In this document: in pieces, positions 1 through 7,759 of the stretch | Layout of the letters: each line of letters begins with the position of its first letter | How positions within the stretch are numbered: position 1 is the first letter of the stretch | DNA from: Streptomyces sp. HB132 | Lineage (GTDB): Bacteria > Actinomycetota > Actinomycetes > Streptomycetales > Streptomycetaceae | Length of the DNA: 64,000 nt | Assembly: GCF_016909575.1 (NCBI RefSeq) | Contig: NZ_JAFBGA010000014.1 | Location: forward strand, 62,001 to 126,000 | Direction: 5' to 3' | The notes under the pieces: generated by a model | The model's input: only the letters and a program-made list of their open reading frames with translations | Told to the model about the DNA's origin: nothing | Database searches by the model: none | Made by a program: the position numbers and the translations under genes

Positions 1-63
1 GGCGAGTCGGCGCTCGTACACCGCCTCTATGGGCCGTCTGAGGAACAGCGGGAGCAGCTTCAC
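1..63 (-). CDS. N-terminus of a gene cut by the window edge (possible cis-prenyltransferase)
   Basis: Only the first 21 codons are inside the window. They read from a GTG at 63 with GGAG seven bases upstream, and 18 of 21 third positions are G or C, as in the real genes here. The peptide begins VKLLPLFLRRPIEAVYERR. A short basic start with a proline-then-Tyr-Glu-x-Arg-Leu pattern resembles the N-terminus of short-chain cis-prenyl (Z-isoprenyl diphosphate) synthases of actinobacteria, but this rests on memory of the family and a very short segment. The gene lies downstream of the acyl-CoA dehydrogenase on the same strand, separated by a terminator. Confidence 0.4.
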   Translation of the reverse strand, partial: MKLLPLFLRRPIEAVYERRLA

Positions 64-185
64 GAACCAACTCCATCACGTCGCGGTCAGCCTCCGCGGA
101 CCTTACCAGCGGCGTACGGCGCGCTCCCACCGAGCCCCGACCGCCGTGCCCCACAGGCCACTTGGCACCCGCCGCACCCATGGGT

Positions 186-214
186 ACGGCCCCCGGCTCG
201 AGGCCGGGGGCCGT
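186..214 (-). terminator. Terminator after the acyl-CoA dehydrogenase
   Basis: Perfect 12-bp inverted repeat (ACGGCCCCCGGC / GCCGGGGGCCGT) with a 5-base loop, 22 bases past the stop codon of the acyl-CoA dehydrogenase. There is no U-tract, as is usual for streptomycete terminators. Confidence 0.7.
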
Positions 215-236
215 CGCACGCACAGCGAGGTGGCGA

Positions 237-1403
237 TTACGGCAGGTTGCGGGCCATGACGATCCGCTGGACCTGGTTCGTGCCCTCGTAGATCTGCGTG
301 ATCTTGGCGTCGCGCATCATGCGCTCCACCGGGTAGTCCCGCGTGTAGCCGTAGCCGCCGAGCAGCTGGACGGCGTCCGTGGTGACCTCCATCGCGACGT
401 CGGAGGCGAAGCACTTGGCCGCGGCACCGAAGAAGGTCAGGTCGCCGTCGAGGCGCTCGGACTTGGCGGCCGCCGAGTAGGTGAGCTGACGGGCGGCCTC
501 CAGCTTCATCGCCATGTCGGCGAGCATGAACTGGATGCCCTGGAAGTCGCCGATCGGCTTGCCGAACTGCTTGCGCTCCTGGACGTAGCCCTTGGCGTAG
601 TCGAGGGCGCCCTGGGCGATGCCGAGCGCCTGGGCCGCGATCGTGATTCGGGTGTGGTCCAGGGTCTTCATCGCCGTGGCGAAGCCGGTGCCCTCCTCGC
701 CGATCATGCGGTCGGCGGGGATGCGGACGTTGTCGAGGTAGACCTCGCGCGTCGGGGAGCCCTTGATGCCGAGCTTCTTCTCCGGGGCACCGAAGGAGAC
801 GCCCTCGTCGGACTTCTCCACGACGAACGCCGAGATGCCCTTGGAGCGCTTCTCCGGGTCCGTCACGGCCATGACCGTGTAGTACTCGGACTCGCCCGCG
901 TTGGTGATCCAGCGCTTCACACCGTTGAGGACCCAGAAGTCACCGTCGCGGACGGCCTTGGTCTTCATGCCCGCCGCGTCCGAGCCGGCGTCGGGCTCGG
1001 AGAGGGCGTACGAGAACATCGCGTCGCCCTTGGCGAGCGGGCCCAGGTACTTCTTCTTGAGGTCCTCGGAGCCGGAGAGGATCACCGGGAGCGAGCCCAG
1101 CTTGTTCACGGCCGGGATGAGGGAGGAGGACGCGCAGACACGGGCCACCTCCTCGATCACGATGACCGTGGCGAGCGCGTCGGCGCCCGCGCCGCCGTAC
1201 TCCTCCGGGACGTGGACCGCGTGCAGGTCCGAGGCGACCAGTGCGTCCAGGGCCTCCCGCGGGAAGCGGGCCTCCTCGTCCACCGCGGCGGCGTGCGGGG
1301 CGATCTTCGCCTCGGCGAGCGAACGGATCGTCTCGCGGAGCATGTCGTGCTCCTCGGCCGGACGGTACAGGTCGAAATCGGTCGAACCCGCCAAGACGCT
1401 CAC
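237..1403 (-). CDS. Acyl-CoA dehydrogenase
   Basis: 388 residues, the normal length of the soluble FAD-dependent acyl-CoA dehydrogenases that make the alpha-beta double bond in fatty-acid or branched-chain acyl-CoA oxidation. Domain order is helical N-domain, beta middle domain (FSYALSEPDAGSDAAG, FAD and substrate contacts) and C-terminal helical domain. The catalytic base is the Glu of IYEGTNQVQR near residue 375, the short/medium-chain position. The substrate cannot be told; short-chain or 2-methyl-branched acyl-CoA is likely. The GTG start at 1403 has only a weak GGGGA site. An inverted repeat just upstream may be a repressor site. It is transcribed alone. Confidence 0.93.
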   Translation of the reverse strand: MSVLAGSTDFDLYRPAEEHDMLRETIRSLAEAKIAPHAAAVDEEARFPREALDALVASDLHAVHVPEEYGGAGADALATVIVIEEVARVCASSSLIPAVNKLGSLPVILSGSEDLKKKYLGPLAKGDAMFSYALSEPDAGSDAAGMKTKAVRDGDFWVLNGVKRWITNAGESEYYTVMAVTDPEKRSKGISAFVVEKSDEGVSFGAPEKKLGIKGSPTREVYLDNVRIPADRMIGEEGTGFATAMKTLDHTRITIAAQALGIAQGALDYAKGYVQERKQFGKPIGDFQGIQFMLADMAMKLEAARQLTYSAAAKSERLDGDLTFFGAAAKCFASDVAMEVTTDAVQLLGGYGYTRDYPVERMMRDAKITQIYEGTNQVQRIVMARNLP

Positions 1404-1415
1404 TCCCCAAGAATG

Positions 1416-1430
1416 CTAACTACCGTTAAG
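1416..1430. promoter_or_regulatory. Inverted repeat upstream of the acyl-CoA dehydrogenase
   Basis: On the minus strand the sequence reads CTTAAC-GGTA-GTTAG, an interrupted palindrome 13 to 27 bases before the GTG start, inside an unusually A+T-rich stretch (1411-1445). Position and symmetry suit a TetR-type operator near the promoter. This is inferred from sequence alone. Confidence 0.35.
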
Positions 1431-1580
1431 TAACCCAATTTTAGTGTCACCGGCGGGCGGAGGCATACGGGCGGGGCACGTGAGCTTGCCGACAGCCGCG
1501 GAAGCCGTCTCGGAACAGGTGCTCCGCAGGCCCCGGATATGCTCGGTCCGCACGTCTGTCCGCATCGTTCAGGAGCACCC

Positions 1581-2924
1581 ATGGCCCTCAGGATCACCGT
1601 GATCGGCACCGGCTACCTCGGCGCCACCCATGCCGCGGCCATGGCGGAACTCGGCTTCGAAGTCCTCGGGCTCGACGTCGTGCCCGAGAAGGTCGAGATG
1701 CTCTCGGCCGGGCGGGTGCCGATGTACGAGCCGGGGCTCGAGGAGATCCTGCAGAAGCACGTCGCGGGCATCGAGGGGTCCACCGGGCGGCTGCGGTTCA
1801 CCACCTCCTGGGAGGAGGTCGGCGCGTTCGGCGATGTGCACTTCGTCTGCGTGAACACTCCTCAGAAGCACGGCGAGTACGCCTGCGACATGAGTTACGT
1901 CGACAGCGCCTTCGCGTCGCTGGCCCCACAGCTGACCCGTCCCGCCCTGGTCGTGGGCAAGTCCACCGTCCCGGTGGGCTCCGCCGCCCGGCTGGCGGCG
2001 CGGCTCACCGAGCTGGCCCCGGTGGGTACGGGCGCCGAGCTGGCCTGGAACCCCGAGTTCCTGCGCGAGGGCTTCGCGGTGAAGGACACGCTGCACCCGG
2101 ACCGGATCGTCGTCGGCGTGGAGAGCGAGCGGGCCGAGAAGCTGCTGCGCGAGGTCTACGCGGGCCCGATCACCGAGGGGTCGCCCTTCGTCGTGACGGA
2201 CTTCCCCACCGCCGAGCTGGTGAAGACCTCCGCCAACTCCTTCCTCGCGACCAAGATCTCCTTCATCAACGCCATGGCCGAGGTCTGCGAGGCCGCCGAC
2301 GGCGACGTCGTGAAGCTCGCGGAGGCGATCGGCCACGACGAGCGCATCGGGAAGAAGTTCCTGCGGGCCGGGATCGGCTTCGGCGGGGGCTGCCTGCCCA
2401 AGGACATCCGGGCCTTCATGGCGCGCGCCGGTGAGCTGGGCGCGGACCAGGCGCTGACCTTCCTGCGGGAGGTCGACTCCATCAACATGCGCCGGCGCGG
2501 TCACATGGTGGAGCTGGCCCGCGAGGCCGTGGGCGGCGGGTCGTTCCTGGGCACGCGCGTCGCAGTGCTGGGCGCCACCTTCAAGCCGGACTCGGACGAC
2601 GTACGCGACTCCCCGGCCCTGAACGTCGCCGGGCAGATCCACCTCCAGGGCGGCCAGGTCACCGTCTTCGACCCGAAGGGCATGGACAACGCCCGCCGCC
2701 TCTTCCCGACGCTCGGTTACGCGGACACGGCGCTGGACGCGGTGCGCGGCGCGGACGTGGTGCTGCACCTGACGGAGTGGCGCGAATTCCGGGAGCTGGA
2801 CGCGGCGTCGCTGGGTGAGGCCGCGGGGAAGCGGATCATCCTGGACGGCCGCAACGCGCTCGACCCGACCGTGTGGCGCGAAGCCGGGTGGACGTACCGG
2901 GCGATGGGCCGCCCGAAGGCCTGA
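1581..2924 (+). CDS. UDP-glucose 6-dehydrogenase family protein
   Basis: 447 residues, full length for UDP-glucose/GDP-mannose dehydrogenases, which oxidise a nucleotide sugar twice with NAD to the uronic acid. The Rossmann motif is GTGYLGATHAA (9-19). The middle domain has WNPEFLREG (156-164), and the catalytic Cys271 sits in GFGGGCLPKD. The C-terminal domain binds the nucleotide sugar. The ATG at 1581 is chosen because AGGAG precedes it by 5 bases and the Rossmann fold starts at once. UDP-glucuronate for cell-envelope or exopolysaccharide synthesis is the likely product. It is monocistronic, facing away from the acyl-CoA dehydrogenase. Confidence 0.92.
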   Translation: MALRITVIGTGYLGATHAAAMAELGFEVLGLDVVPEKVEMLSAGRVPMYEPGLEEILQKHVAGIEGSTGRLRFTTSWEEVGAFGDVHFVCVNTPQKHGEYACDMSYVDSAFASLAPQLTRPALVVGKSTVPVGSAARLAARLTELAPVGTGAELAWNPEFLREGFAVKDTLHPDRIVVGVESERAEKLLREVYAGPITEGSPFVVTDFPTAELVKTSANSFLATKISFINAMAEVCEAADGDVVKLAEAIGHDERIGKKFLRAGIGFGGGCLPKDIRAFMARAGELGADQALTFLREVDSINMRRRGHMVELAREAVGGGSFLGTRVAVLGATFKPDSDDVRDSPALNVAGQIHLQGGQVTVFDPKGMDNARRLFPTLGYADTALDAVRGADVVLHLTEWREFRELDAASLGEAAGKRIILDGRNALDPTVWREAGWTYRAMGRPKA

Positions 2925-2955
2925 CGCGCCAGGGCCGCGGCCGGACGGATCCGAC

Positions 2956-3480
2956 TCAGCCCGCTTCCGTGTCCTGCCGGGCCCGGTACATACGCATCTT
3001 GGCGCGGGCTCCGCACACCGACATGGAGCACCAGCGGCGGCGCCCCGCCGGGCTGCGGTCGTAGTACGCCCAACGACAGTCCTCGGCCTCGCACGCCTTG
3101 AGCCGTGCCCAGGTGCCGTCGGCCGCGGCCTCGGCGACGGCCGCGGCGACCCGGGCCGTCAGCCCCGGAGACTCGGCGACCGGACGCAGCGCGGCGCCAC
3201 CGGCGGCGTCCACGGCGACCCGGAGCGGTGCGGCGGCGAGGAGCCGGTCGAGCGGGGGCGCCGCCGAGCCCTCCGGCGGGCGGTGTCCGGCGTGCGTGAG
3301 GCAGACCGCGCGCAGCGCCTCGCGCAGTATTCGCGCTTCCGCCACGTCGGCCTCGGTCAGACCGAAGGCCGCGCGCCCTTCCTCCGTACCGAGGGTGTCC
3401 GCGCCGGTCTCCACGTCCAGCGTGTTGACCAGGCTCTCCATCAAGGCGAGTCCCCCGGGGGCAGCCGCCTTCTCATTCAT
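2956..3480 (-). CDS. CGNR zinc-finger (ABATE-domain) transcriptional regulator
   Basis: 174 residues: a helical ABATE-type domain (about 10-120) followed by the C-terminal treble-clef zinc finger. The finger is visible as CEAEDCRWAYYDRSPAGRR, then CSMSVCGARAKMRMYR. All four cysteines are present, but the family signature CGNR reads CGAR here, so the conserved Asn is replaced by Ala. Members are thought to be DNA-binding regulators that act on neighbouring genes. The divergent neighbour is a glyoxalase-like protein, and the 125 bases between them hold several GGTTAC-type repeats. The ligand is unknown. Confidence 0.82.
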   Translation of the reverse strand: MNEKAAAPGGLALMESLVNTLDVETGADTLGTEEGRAAFGLTEADVAEARILREALRAVCLTHAGHRPPEGSAAPPLDRLLAAAPLRVAVDAAGGAALRPVAESPGLTARVAAAVAEAAADGTWARLKACEAEDCRWAYYDRSPAGRRRWCSMSVCGARAKMRMYRARQDTEAG

Positions 3481-3488
3481 GCTTGCGA

Positions 3489-3549
3489 GGTTACCGCCTT
3501 TGCGGGAGCATGCAGTAACCGTTACCTGTTGAGAGCCTGAGCCGGTAAC
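3489..3549. promoter_or_regulatory. Cluster of GGTTAC/GTAACC elements between CGNR regulator and VOC gene
   Basis: The divergent intergenic region holds GGTTACC (3489-3495), a near-palindrome GTAACCGTTACC (3515-3526) and GGTAAC (3544-3549), about 27 to 31 bases apart. Repeated copies of one hexamer in both orientations between a regulator and its divergent neighbour are what an autoregulated operator region looks like. Binding by the CGNR protein is inference. Confidence 0.45.
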
Positions 3550-3605
3550 AGGGTGGCGGCGGTCCGCCGCTCCCCGTCGCGGTTCCGATCCGAGAAGGAG
3601 ACGTC

Positions 3606-3968
3606 ATGACCGTCGCCAAGCTGGGTACCGTCGTCCTGGACTGCCCCGACCCCGTCGCCCTGGCCGGTTTCTACGCCCAGGTGCTCGGCGGCAGGACCGA
3701 GGACAGCGGCGAGGGCTGGGTCGACCTGAAGACGGACGACGGCACGGCGCTGGCCTTCCAGGCCGCGCCCGGTCACGTACCGCCGCAGTGGCCGCGGGCC
3801 GAGGCCCCGCAGCAGTTCCATCTCGACCTGACGGTGGAGGACCTGGACGCGGCGGAGCGGGAGGTGCTGTCCCTGGGGGCGACGCTGCTGGAGGCGGGCG
3901 AGCCGTCACGCGCCTGGCGCGTGTACGCCGACCCCGCGGGGCACCCGTTCTGTCTGTGCGCCTGCTGA
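3606..3968 (+). CDS. VOC-family (glyoxalase-like) protein
   Basis: 120 residues with two beta-alpha-beta-beta-beta halves: VVLDCPDPVALAGFYAQVLG at the N-terminus and FHLDLTVEDLDAAEREVLSLG in the middle, ending in DPAGHPFCLC. This is the short Glyoxalase-like domain protein common in actinobacteria, whose substrates (resistance, dioxygenase or isomerase roles) are mostly unknown. AAGGAG stands 6 bases before the ATG. It is divergent from the CGNR regulator, which probably controls it. Confidence 0.85.
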   Translation: MTVAKLGTVVLDCPDPVALAGFYAQVLGGRTEDSGEGWVDLKTDDGTALAFQAAPGHVPPQWPRAEAPQQFHLDLTVEDLDAAEREVLSLGATLLEAGEPSRAWRVYADPAGHPFCLCAC

Positions 3969-3984
3969 GGACCGGTCCACGCAA

Positions 3985-4029
3985 GCGGCGGGGCGGCAGG
4001 GGCCGTGTCAGCCCCCGCCGCCCCGCCGC
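3985..4029. terminator. Bidirectional terminator between VOC gene and dipeptidase
   Basis: Inverted repeat of 19 bp with one mismatch (3985-4003 against 4011-4029) and a 7-base loop, almost pure G+C. It lies between the convergent VOC gene and dipeptidase, 17 bases from each stop codon. Confidence 0.75.
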
Positions 4030-4046
4030 CCGGTCCGGTCAAGACG

Positions 4047-5249
4047 TCAGCGCAGCGGCCCGTCCAGCTCGCCGATCGTCGCGTGGGACGGACCGACACG
4101 CGCGCTCAGGTCGCGGGACACCGCTTCCGCTTCACGCAGGACCCGCACGGCGTTCTGCCACGTCAGCTTGGCCACGTCGGTGTCCGACCAGCCGCGCGTG
4201 AGAAGCTCCGCGATCAGGTACGGGTAGCCCGAGACGTCCTCCAGCTCCAGCGGGAGGAACGCCGTGCCGTCGTAGTCGCCGCCGATGCCGATGTGGTCGA
4301 TCCCGGCGATCTCGCGCATGTGGTCGAGGTGGTCCGCGATCGTCGCCACCGTGGCCATCGGGCGCGGGTTGAGCGCTTCGAAGTCCGCGTGGATCCGCAT
4401 GGCGGCCGGAGTCGTGTCCAGGTGGTGCAGGCCGTGTTCCCGCATGTTGCGGTCGGCGGCGAGCGTCCACTCGACGGCCGCCGGCAGGACGAACTTCGGT
4501 ACGAAGGTCGCCATGGCCAGGCCGCCGTTGGCGGCGAGCATCCGCAGCACGTCGTCGGGGATGTTGCGCGGGTGGTCGCAGACCGCCCGGGACGAGGAGT
4601 GCGAGAAGATCACGGGCGCAACGGAGGTGGCGAGCGCGTCACGCATCGTGGTGGCAGCCACGTGCGAGAGGTCGACCAGCATCCCGACGCGGTTCATCTC
4701 GCGTACGACCTCACGGCCGAACTCCGACAGGCCGCCGACGCGCGGGGAGTCGGTCGCCGAGTCCGCCCAGTCGGTGTTGTCGTTGTGCGTGAGCGTCATG
4801 TAGCGGACGCCCAGGGTGTGCAGCGCCCGCAGGGTGGCGAGGGAGTTGTTGACCGAGTGGCCGCCCTCGGCCCCCATCAGGGAGGCGATACGGCCCTCGG
4901 CACGGGCCTTCTCCATGTCGTCGGCGGTCAGTGCGCGCCGCAGGTCGTCCGGGTAGCGGGCCAGCATCTCGCCGACCACGTCGATCTGCTCCAGCGTGGC
5001 GCTGACCGCGTCGTCGCCGGTCAGCCGGGTGGAGACGTAGACGGACCAGAACTGCGCGCCGACACCGCCGACGCGCAGCCGCGGGATGTCGGTGTGCAGG
5101 ATGCCGGTCTGGTCCCGGGAGATGTCGCGGGCGTCGAGGTCGTAGCCGACCTGCTCGCGAAGGGCCCAGGGAAGGTCGTTGTGGCCGTCGACGACGGGGT
5201 GGGCGGCCAGGAGGAGGCGGGCCCGGTCGAGATTCCGAGGACTGGTCAC
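4047..5249 (-). CDS. Membrane dipeptidase (peptidase family M19)
   Basis: About 400 residues, normal for M19 zinc dipeptidases that cleave dipeptides, often with a D-residue at the C-terminus. Metal ligands are visible: the HND triplet in VVDGHNDLP, the Glu of LMGAEGGHSV, the His of VDLSHV and of FSHSSSRAVCDHPRN, and the Asp of IGIGGDYDG. No signal peptide or lipobox is seen, so the protein is probably cytoplasmic. I prefer the GTG at 5249, eight bases past the purE stop; an upstream in-frame ATG at 5285 would overlap purE by 29 bases. It is third in a purK-purE-dipeptidase operon. Confidence 0.88.
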   Translation of the reverse strand: MTSPRNLDRARLLLAAHPVVDGHNDLPWALREQVGYDLDARDISRDQTGILHTDIPRLRVGGVGAQFWSVYVSTRLTGDDAVSATLEQIDVVGEMLARYPDDLRRALTADDMEKARAEGRIASLMGAEGGHSVNNSLATLRALHTLGVRYMTLTHNDNTDWADSATDSPRVGGLSEFGREVVREMNRVGMLVDLSHVAATTMRDALATSVAPVIFSHSSSRAVCDHPRNIPDDVLRMLAANGGLAMATFVPKFVLPAAVEWTLAADRNMREHGLHHLDTTPAAMRIHADFEALNPRPMATVATIADHLDHMREIAGIDHIGIGGDYDGTAFLPLELEDVSGYPYLIAELLTRGWSDTDVAKLTWQNAVRVLREAEAVSRDLSARVGPSHATIGELDGPLR

Positions 5250-5256
5250 GGGGCGC

Positions 5257-5793
5257 CTACTTCCCGAAGCCGAAGGAGTCCGCACCCTGGGTCTTGGCGC
5301 GCAGGCGCTTGCCCTTCTCCGTCGCCTGGTCCTTGAGCTCCTGCTGGAAGTCCTTCATCCGCGTGAGCAGCTCGCCGTCGTGGGCGGCGAGGATACGGGC
5401 GGCGAGCAGACCGGCGTTACGGGCGCCGCCGACGGAGACCGTGGCGACGGGGACCCCGGCCGGCATCTGGACGATGGACAGCAGGCTGTCCATTCCGTCG
5501 AGGTACTTCAGCGGCACGGGGACGCCGATCACGGGGAGCGGGGTGACGGAGGCGAGCATGCCGGGCAGGTGTGCCGCTCCGCCCGCTCCCGCGATGATCG
5601 CCTTCAGGCCGCGGTCCGCCGCCGACTCGCCGTACGCGATCATCTCGTGCGGCATGCGGTGGGCGGAGACGACGTCGACCTCGTAGGGGATCTCGAACTC
5701 GCCGAGGGCCTTCGCGGCCGCTTCCATCACGGGCCAGTCGGAGTCGGAACCCATGACGATGCCGATGACGGGGGCGGAACCTGGTGCGGTCAT
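5257..5793 (-). CDS. purE: N5-carboxyaminoimidazole ribonucleotide mutase PurE
   Basis: 178 residues. Converts N5-CAIR to CAIR in purine synthesis. The class I signature is clear: GIVMGSDSDWPVMEAA at the N-terminus, then VVSAHRMPHEM with the catalytic His, and GAGGAAHLPGMLA for the phosphate and carboxylate. The start overlaps the purK stop by four bases (ATGA), so the two are translationally coupled, and PurK makes the PurE substrate. The C-terminal tail (about 20 residues rich in Lys and Gly) extends past the usual core. Confidence 0.96.
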   Translation of the reverse strand: MTAPGSAPVIGIVMGSDSDWPVMEAAAKALGEFEIPYEVDVVSAHRMPHEMIAYGESAADRGLKAIIAGAGGAAHLPGMLASVTPLPVIGVPVPLKYLDGMDSLLSIVQMPAGVPVATVSVGGARNAGLLAARILAAHDGELLTRMKDFQQELKDQATEKGKRLRAKTQGADSFGFGK

Positions 5794-6941
5794 TCGGTGA
5801 TCGTTCCTCGCAGGTAGTCGGCCGCGTGCCGGGCGCGCTCCCGCACGTCCGCCAGATCGTCGCCGTAGGTGTTGACGTGGCCCACCTTGCGGCCGGGCTT
5901 CACGTCCTTGCCGTACATGTGGATCTTGAGCTGCGGGTCACGGGCCATGCAGTGCAGATACGCCTGGTACATGTCCGGGTAGTCGCCGCCGAGGACGTTG
6001 GACATGACCGTCCAGGTGGCGCGCGGACGGGGGTCACCGAGCGGGAGGTCGAGGACGGCCCGCACGTGGTTGGCGAACTGCGAGGTGACCGCGCCGTCCT
6101 GGGTCCAGTGCCCGGAGTTGTGCGGACGCATCGCGAGCTCGTTGACGAGGATGCCGGGCTCCCCGTCGGGTCCCCGCGTCTCGAAGAGCTCGACCGCGAG
6201 GTGGCCCACCACACCGAGTTCGGCGGCGATCCGCAGGGCCAGCTGCTGGGCTTCGCCGGCGAGGCGTTCGTCGAGGTCGGGCGCCGGGGCGATGACGGTG
6301 TCGCAGACACCGTCGACCTGGATGGACTCGACGACCGGGTAGGCGACGGCCTGGCCGTGCGGCGAGCGGACGATGTTGGCCGCCAGCTCGCGGGTGAAGT
6401 CGACCTTCTCCTCGGCGAGGACGGGGACACCGGCCCGGAAGGGCTCGGCGGCGTCCGCCTCGGAGCGGACCACCCAGACGCCCTTTCCGTCGTAGCCGCC
6501 GCGGACCGTCTTGAGGATCACGGGGAAGCCCCCCACCTCGTCGGCGAAGGCGGCGGCGTCGGCCGCGTCCTTCACGATGCGGTGGCGGGGACAGGGCGCG
6601 CCGATCTCCGTCAGCCTGGCGCGCATCACCCCCTTGTCCTGGGCGTGCACGAGGGCGTCGGGGCCCGGGCGGACGGGAATTCCGTCCGCCTCCAGAGCCC
6701 GCAGGTGCTCGGTCGGCACGTGCTCGTGATCGAAGGTGATCACGTCGCAGCCGCGTGCGAAGGCGCGCAGTGTCTCCAGGTCGCGGTAGTCGCCGACGAC
6801 GACTTCGCCGACCACCTGGGCGGCCGAATCCTGGGGGGTGTCACTGAGGAGCTTGAATTTCAGGCCGAGGGGAATACCCGCCTCGTGGGTCATTCGGGCG
6901 AGCTGGCCGCCGCCGACCATGCCGACTACAGGAAACGTCAC
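5790..6941 (-). CDS. purK: N5-carboxyaminoimidazole ribonucleotide synthase PurK
   Basis: About 383 residues from a GTG at 6941. An ATP-grasp ligase that carboxylates AIR with bicarbonate and ATP. The N-terminal FPVVGMVGGGQLARM is the typical PurK opening, which fixes this start over the longer in-frame extension to 7034. Later motifs include the ATP-grasp lysine region (FPVILKTVRGGYDGKGVW) and the metal-binding ELAMRPHNSGHWT. It is first gene of the purKE operon; the ATGA overlap couples it to purE. Confidence 0.95.
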   Translation of the reverse strand: MTFPVVGMVGGGQLARMTHEAGIPLGLKFKLLSDTPQDSAAQVVGEVVVGDYRDLETLRAFARGCDVITFDHEHVPTEHLRALEADGIPVRPGPDALVHAQDKGVMRARLTEIGAPCPRHRIVKDAADAAAFADEVGGFPVILKTVRGGYDGKGVWVVRSEADAAEPFRAGVPVLAEEKVDFTRELAANIVRSPHGQAVAYPVVESIQVDGVCDTVIAPAPDLDERLAGEAQQLALRIAAELGVVGHLAVELFETRGPDGEPGILVNELAMRPHNSGHWTQDGAVTSQFANHVRAVLDLPLGDPRPRATWTVMSNVLGGDYPDMYQAYLHCMARDPQLKIHMYGKDVKPGRKVGHVNTYGDDLADVRERARHAADYLRGTITE

Positions 6942-7108
6942 CTGTCCAGGGTATCGGGCGTGCGGGGGCTCCCCTCTCCCGCCGGTCCCCGGCAGCTCCC
7001 AGGGGCCGGGCTCATCACGTGGTCGGGCAGGCACACGGGCATCGCACGGGAGGGCTGGTTAGCATGGCCGGGTTGACGAAACCGACCGGACGGGGCTGAG
7101 CGATCACC

Positions 7109-7627
7109 ATGAGCGAACGGGGCGCACTGCGGACCCGGCTTGAGCTGCTGGCCCGGGAGGTCGCCAAGTTCGGCGCGGTCGGCGCACTCGGGCTGGTCGT
7201 CAACATGGTCGTCTCCAACCTGATCTGGCGCACCACGGAGATCCCTGTGGTGAGGGCCGGGCTGATGGGGACGGTCGTCGCCATCCTCTTCAACTACGTC
7301 GGCTTCCGTTACTGGACCTACCGGGACCGCGACAAGACCGGCCGGACGCGGGAACTGATGCTGTTCCTGCTGTTCAGCGCCGTCGGCGCGGTGATCGAGA
7401 CCGGCGTGCTCTACGTGGCGACGTACGGCTTCGGGTGGAACAGCCCGGTCCAGAGCAACGTCTTCAAGATCGTCGGAATCGGCATCGCCACACTGTTCCG
7501 CTTCTGGTCGTACCGCACCTGGGTGTTCAGGGCGCTGCCGGCCAAGGAGGCCGTGCTCAGCGCGGAACGGTTTCTGGAACAGCGGCGACCCTCCGACGAG
7601 GTAGCGCCCGGCCCTGTGCCCCGCTGA
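7109..7627 (+). CDS. GtrA-family membrane protein
   Basis: 172 residues with four predicted membrane helices (about 20-40, 47-66, 83-103 and 112-130) and the GtrA signatures KFGAVGALGLVVN and FNYVGFRYWTYR. GtrA-like proteins are thought to take part in moving polyprenyl-linked sugars across the membrane during surface polysaccharide synthesis. The basic segment after helix 2 is repeated in variant form after helix 4 (FRFWSYRTWVF), showing the internal two-fold. It diverges from purK (168 bases from the purK start) and converges on the sensor kinase. The precise sugar is unknown. Confidence 0.85.
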   Translation: MSERGALRTRLELLAREVAKFGAVGALGLVVNMVVSNLIWRTTEIPVVRAGLMGTVVAILFNYVGFRYWTYRDRDKTGRTRELMLFLLFSAVGAVIETGVLYVATYGFGWNSPVQSNVFKIVGIGIATLFRFWSYRTWVFRALPAKEAVLSAERFLEQRRPSDEVAPGPVPR

Positions 7628-7633
7628 CGCCGG

Positions 7634-7759
7634 GCGCACCGGCCGTACGGATCACCTGAGGCCGGCGATCCCTTCGGCGCACCGGCCGTAGGGATCCCTG
7701 ACGCCCGTCGGACCCGGCCGTACGTGGCCCCGGGCACTCAGCGCACCGGCCGTACGGAT
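7634..7759 (+). repeat. Short interspersed repeats GCGCACCGGCCGTACGGAT
   Basis: Two identical 19-base copies lie at 7634-7652 and 7741-7759. A third copy with one change (GTAGGGAT) is at 7677-7695, and a partial copy (ACCCGGCCGTACGT) at 7712-7725. Spacing is irregular, 29 to 64 bases, and the last copy runs through the final codons of the convergent sensor-kinase gene. Each unit centres on CCGGCCGTACGG, a partly palindromic core. Function unknown. Confidence 0.7.

Noticed and set aside
4005..5336. Plus-strand 443-codon frame opposite the dipeptidase
   Set aside because: Antisense to the M19 enzyme; composition of a mirror frame; no start site.
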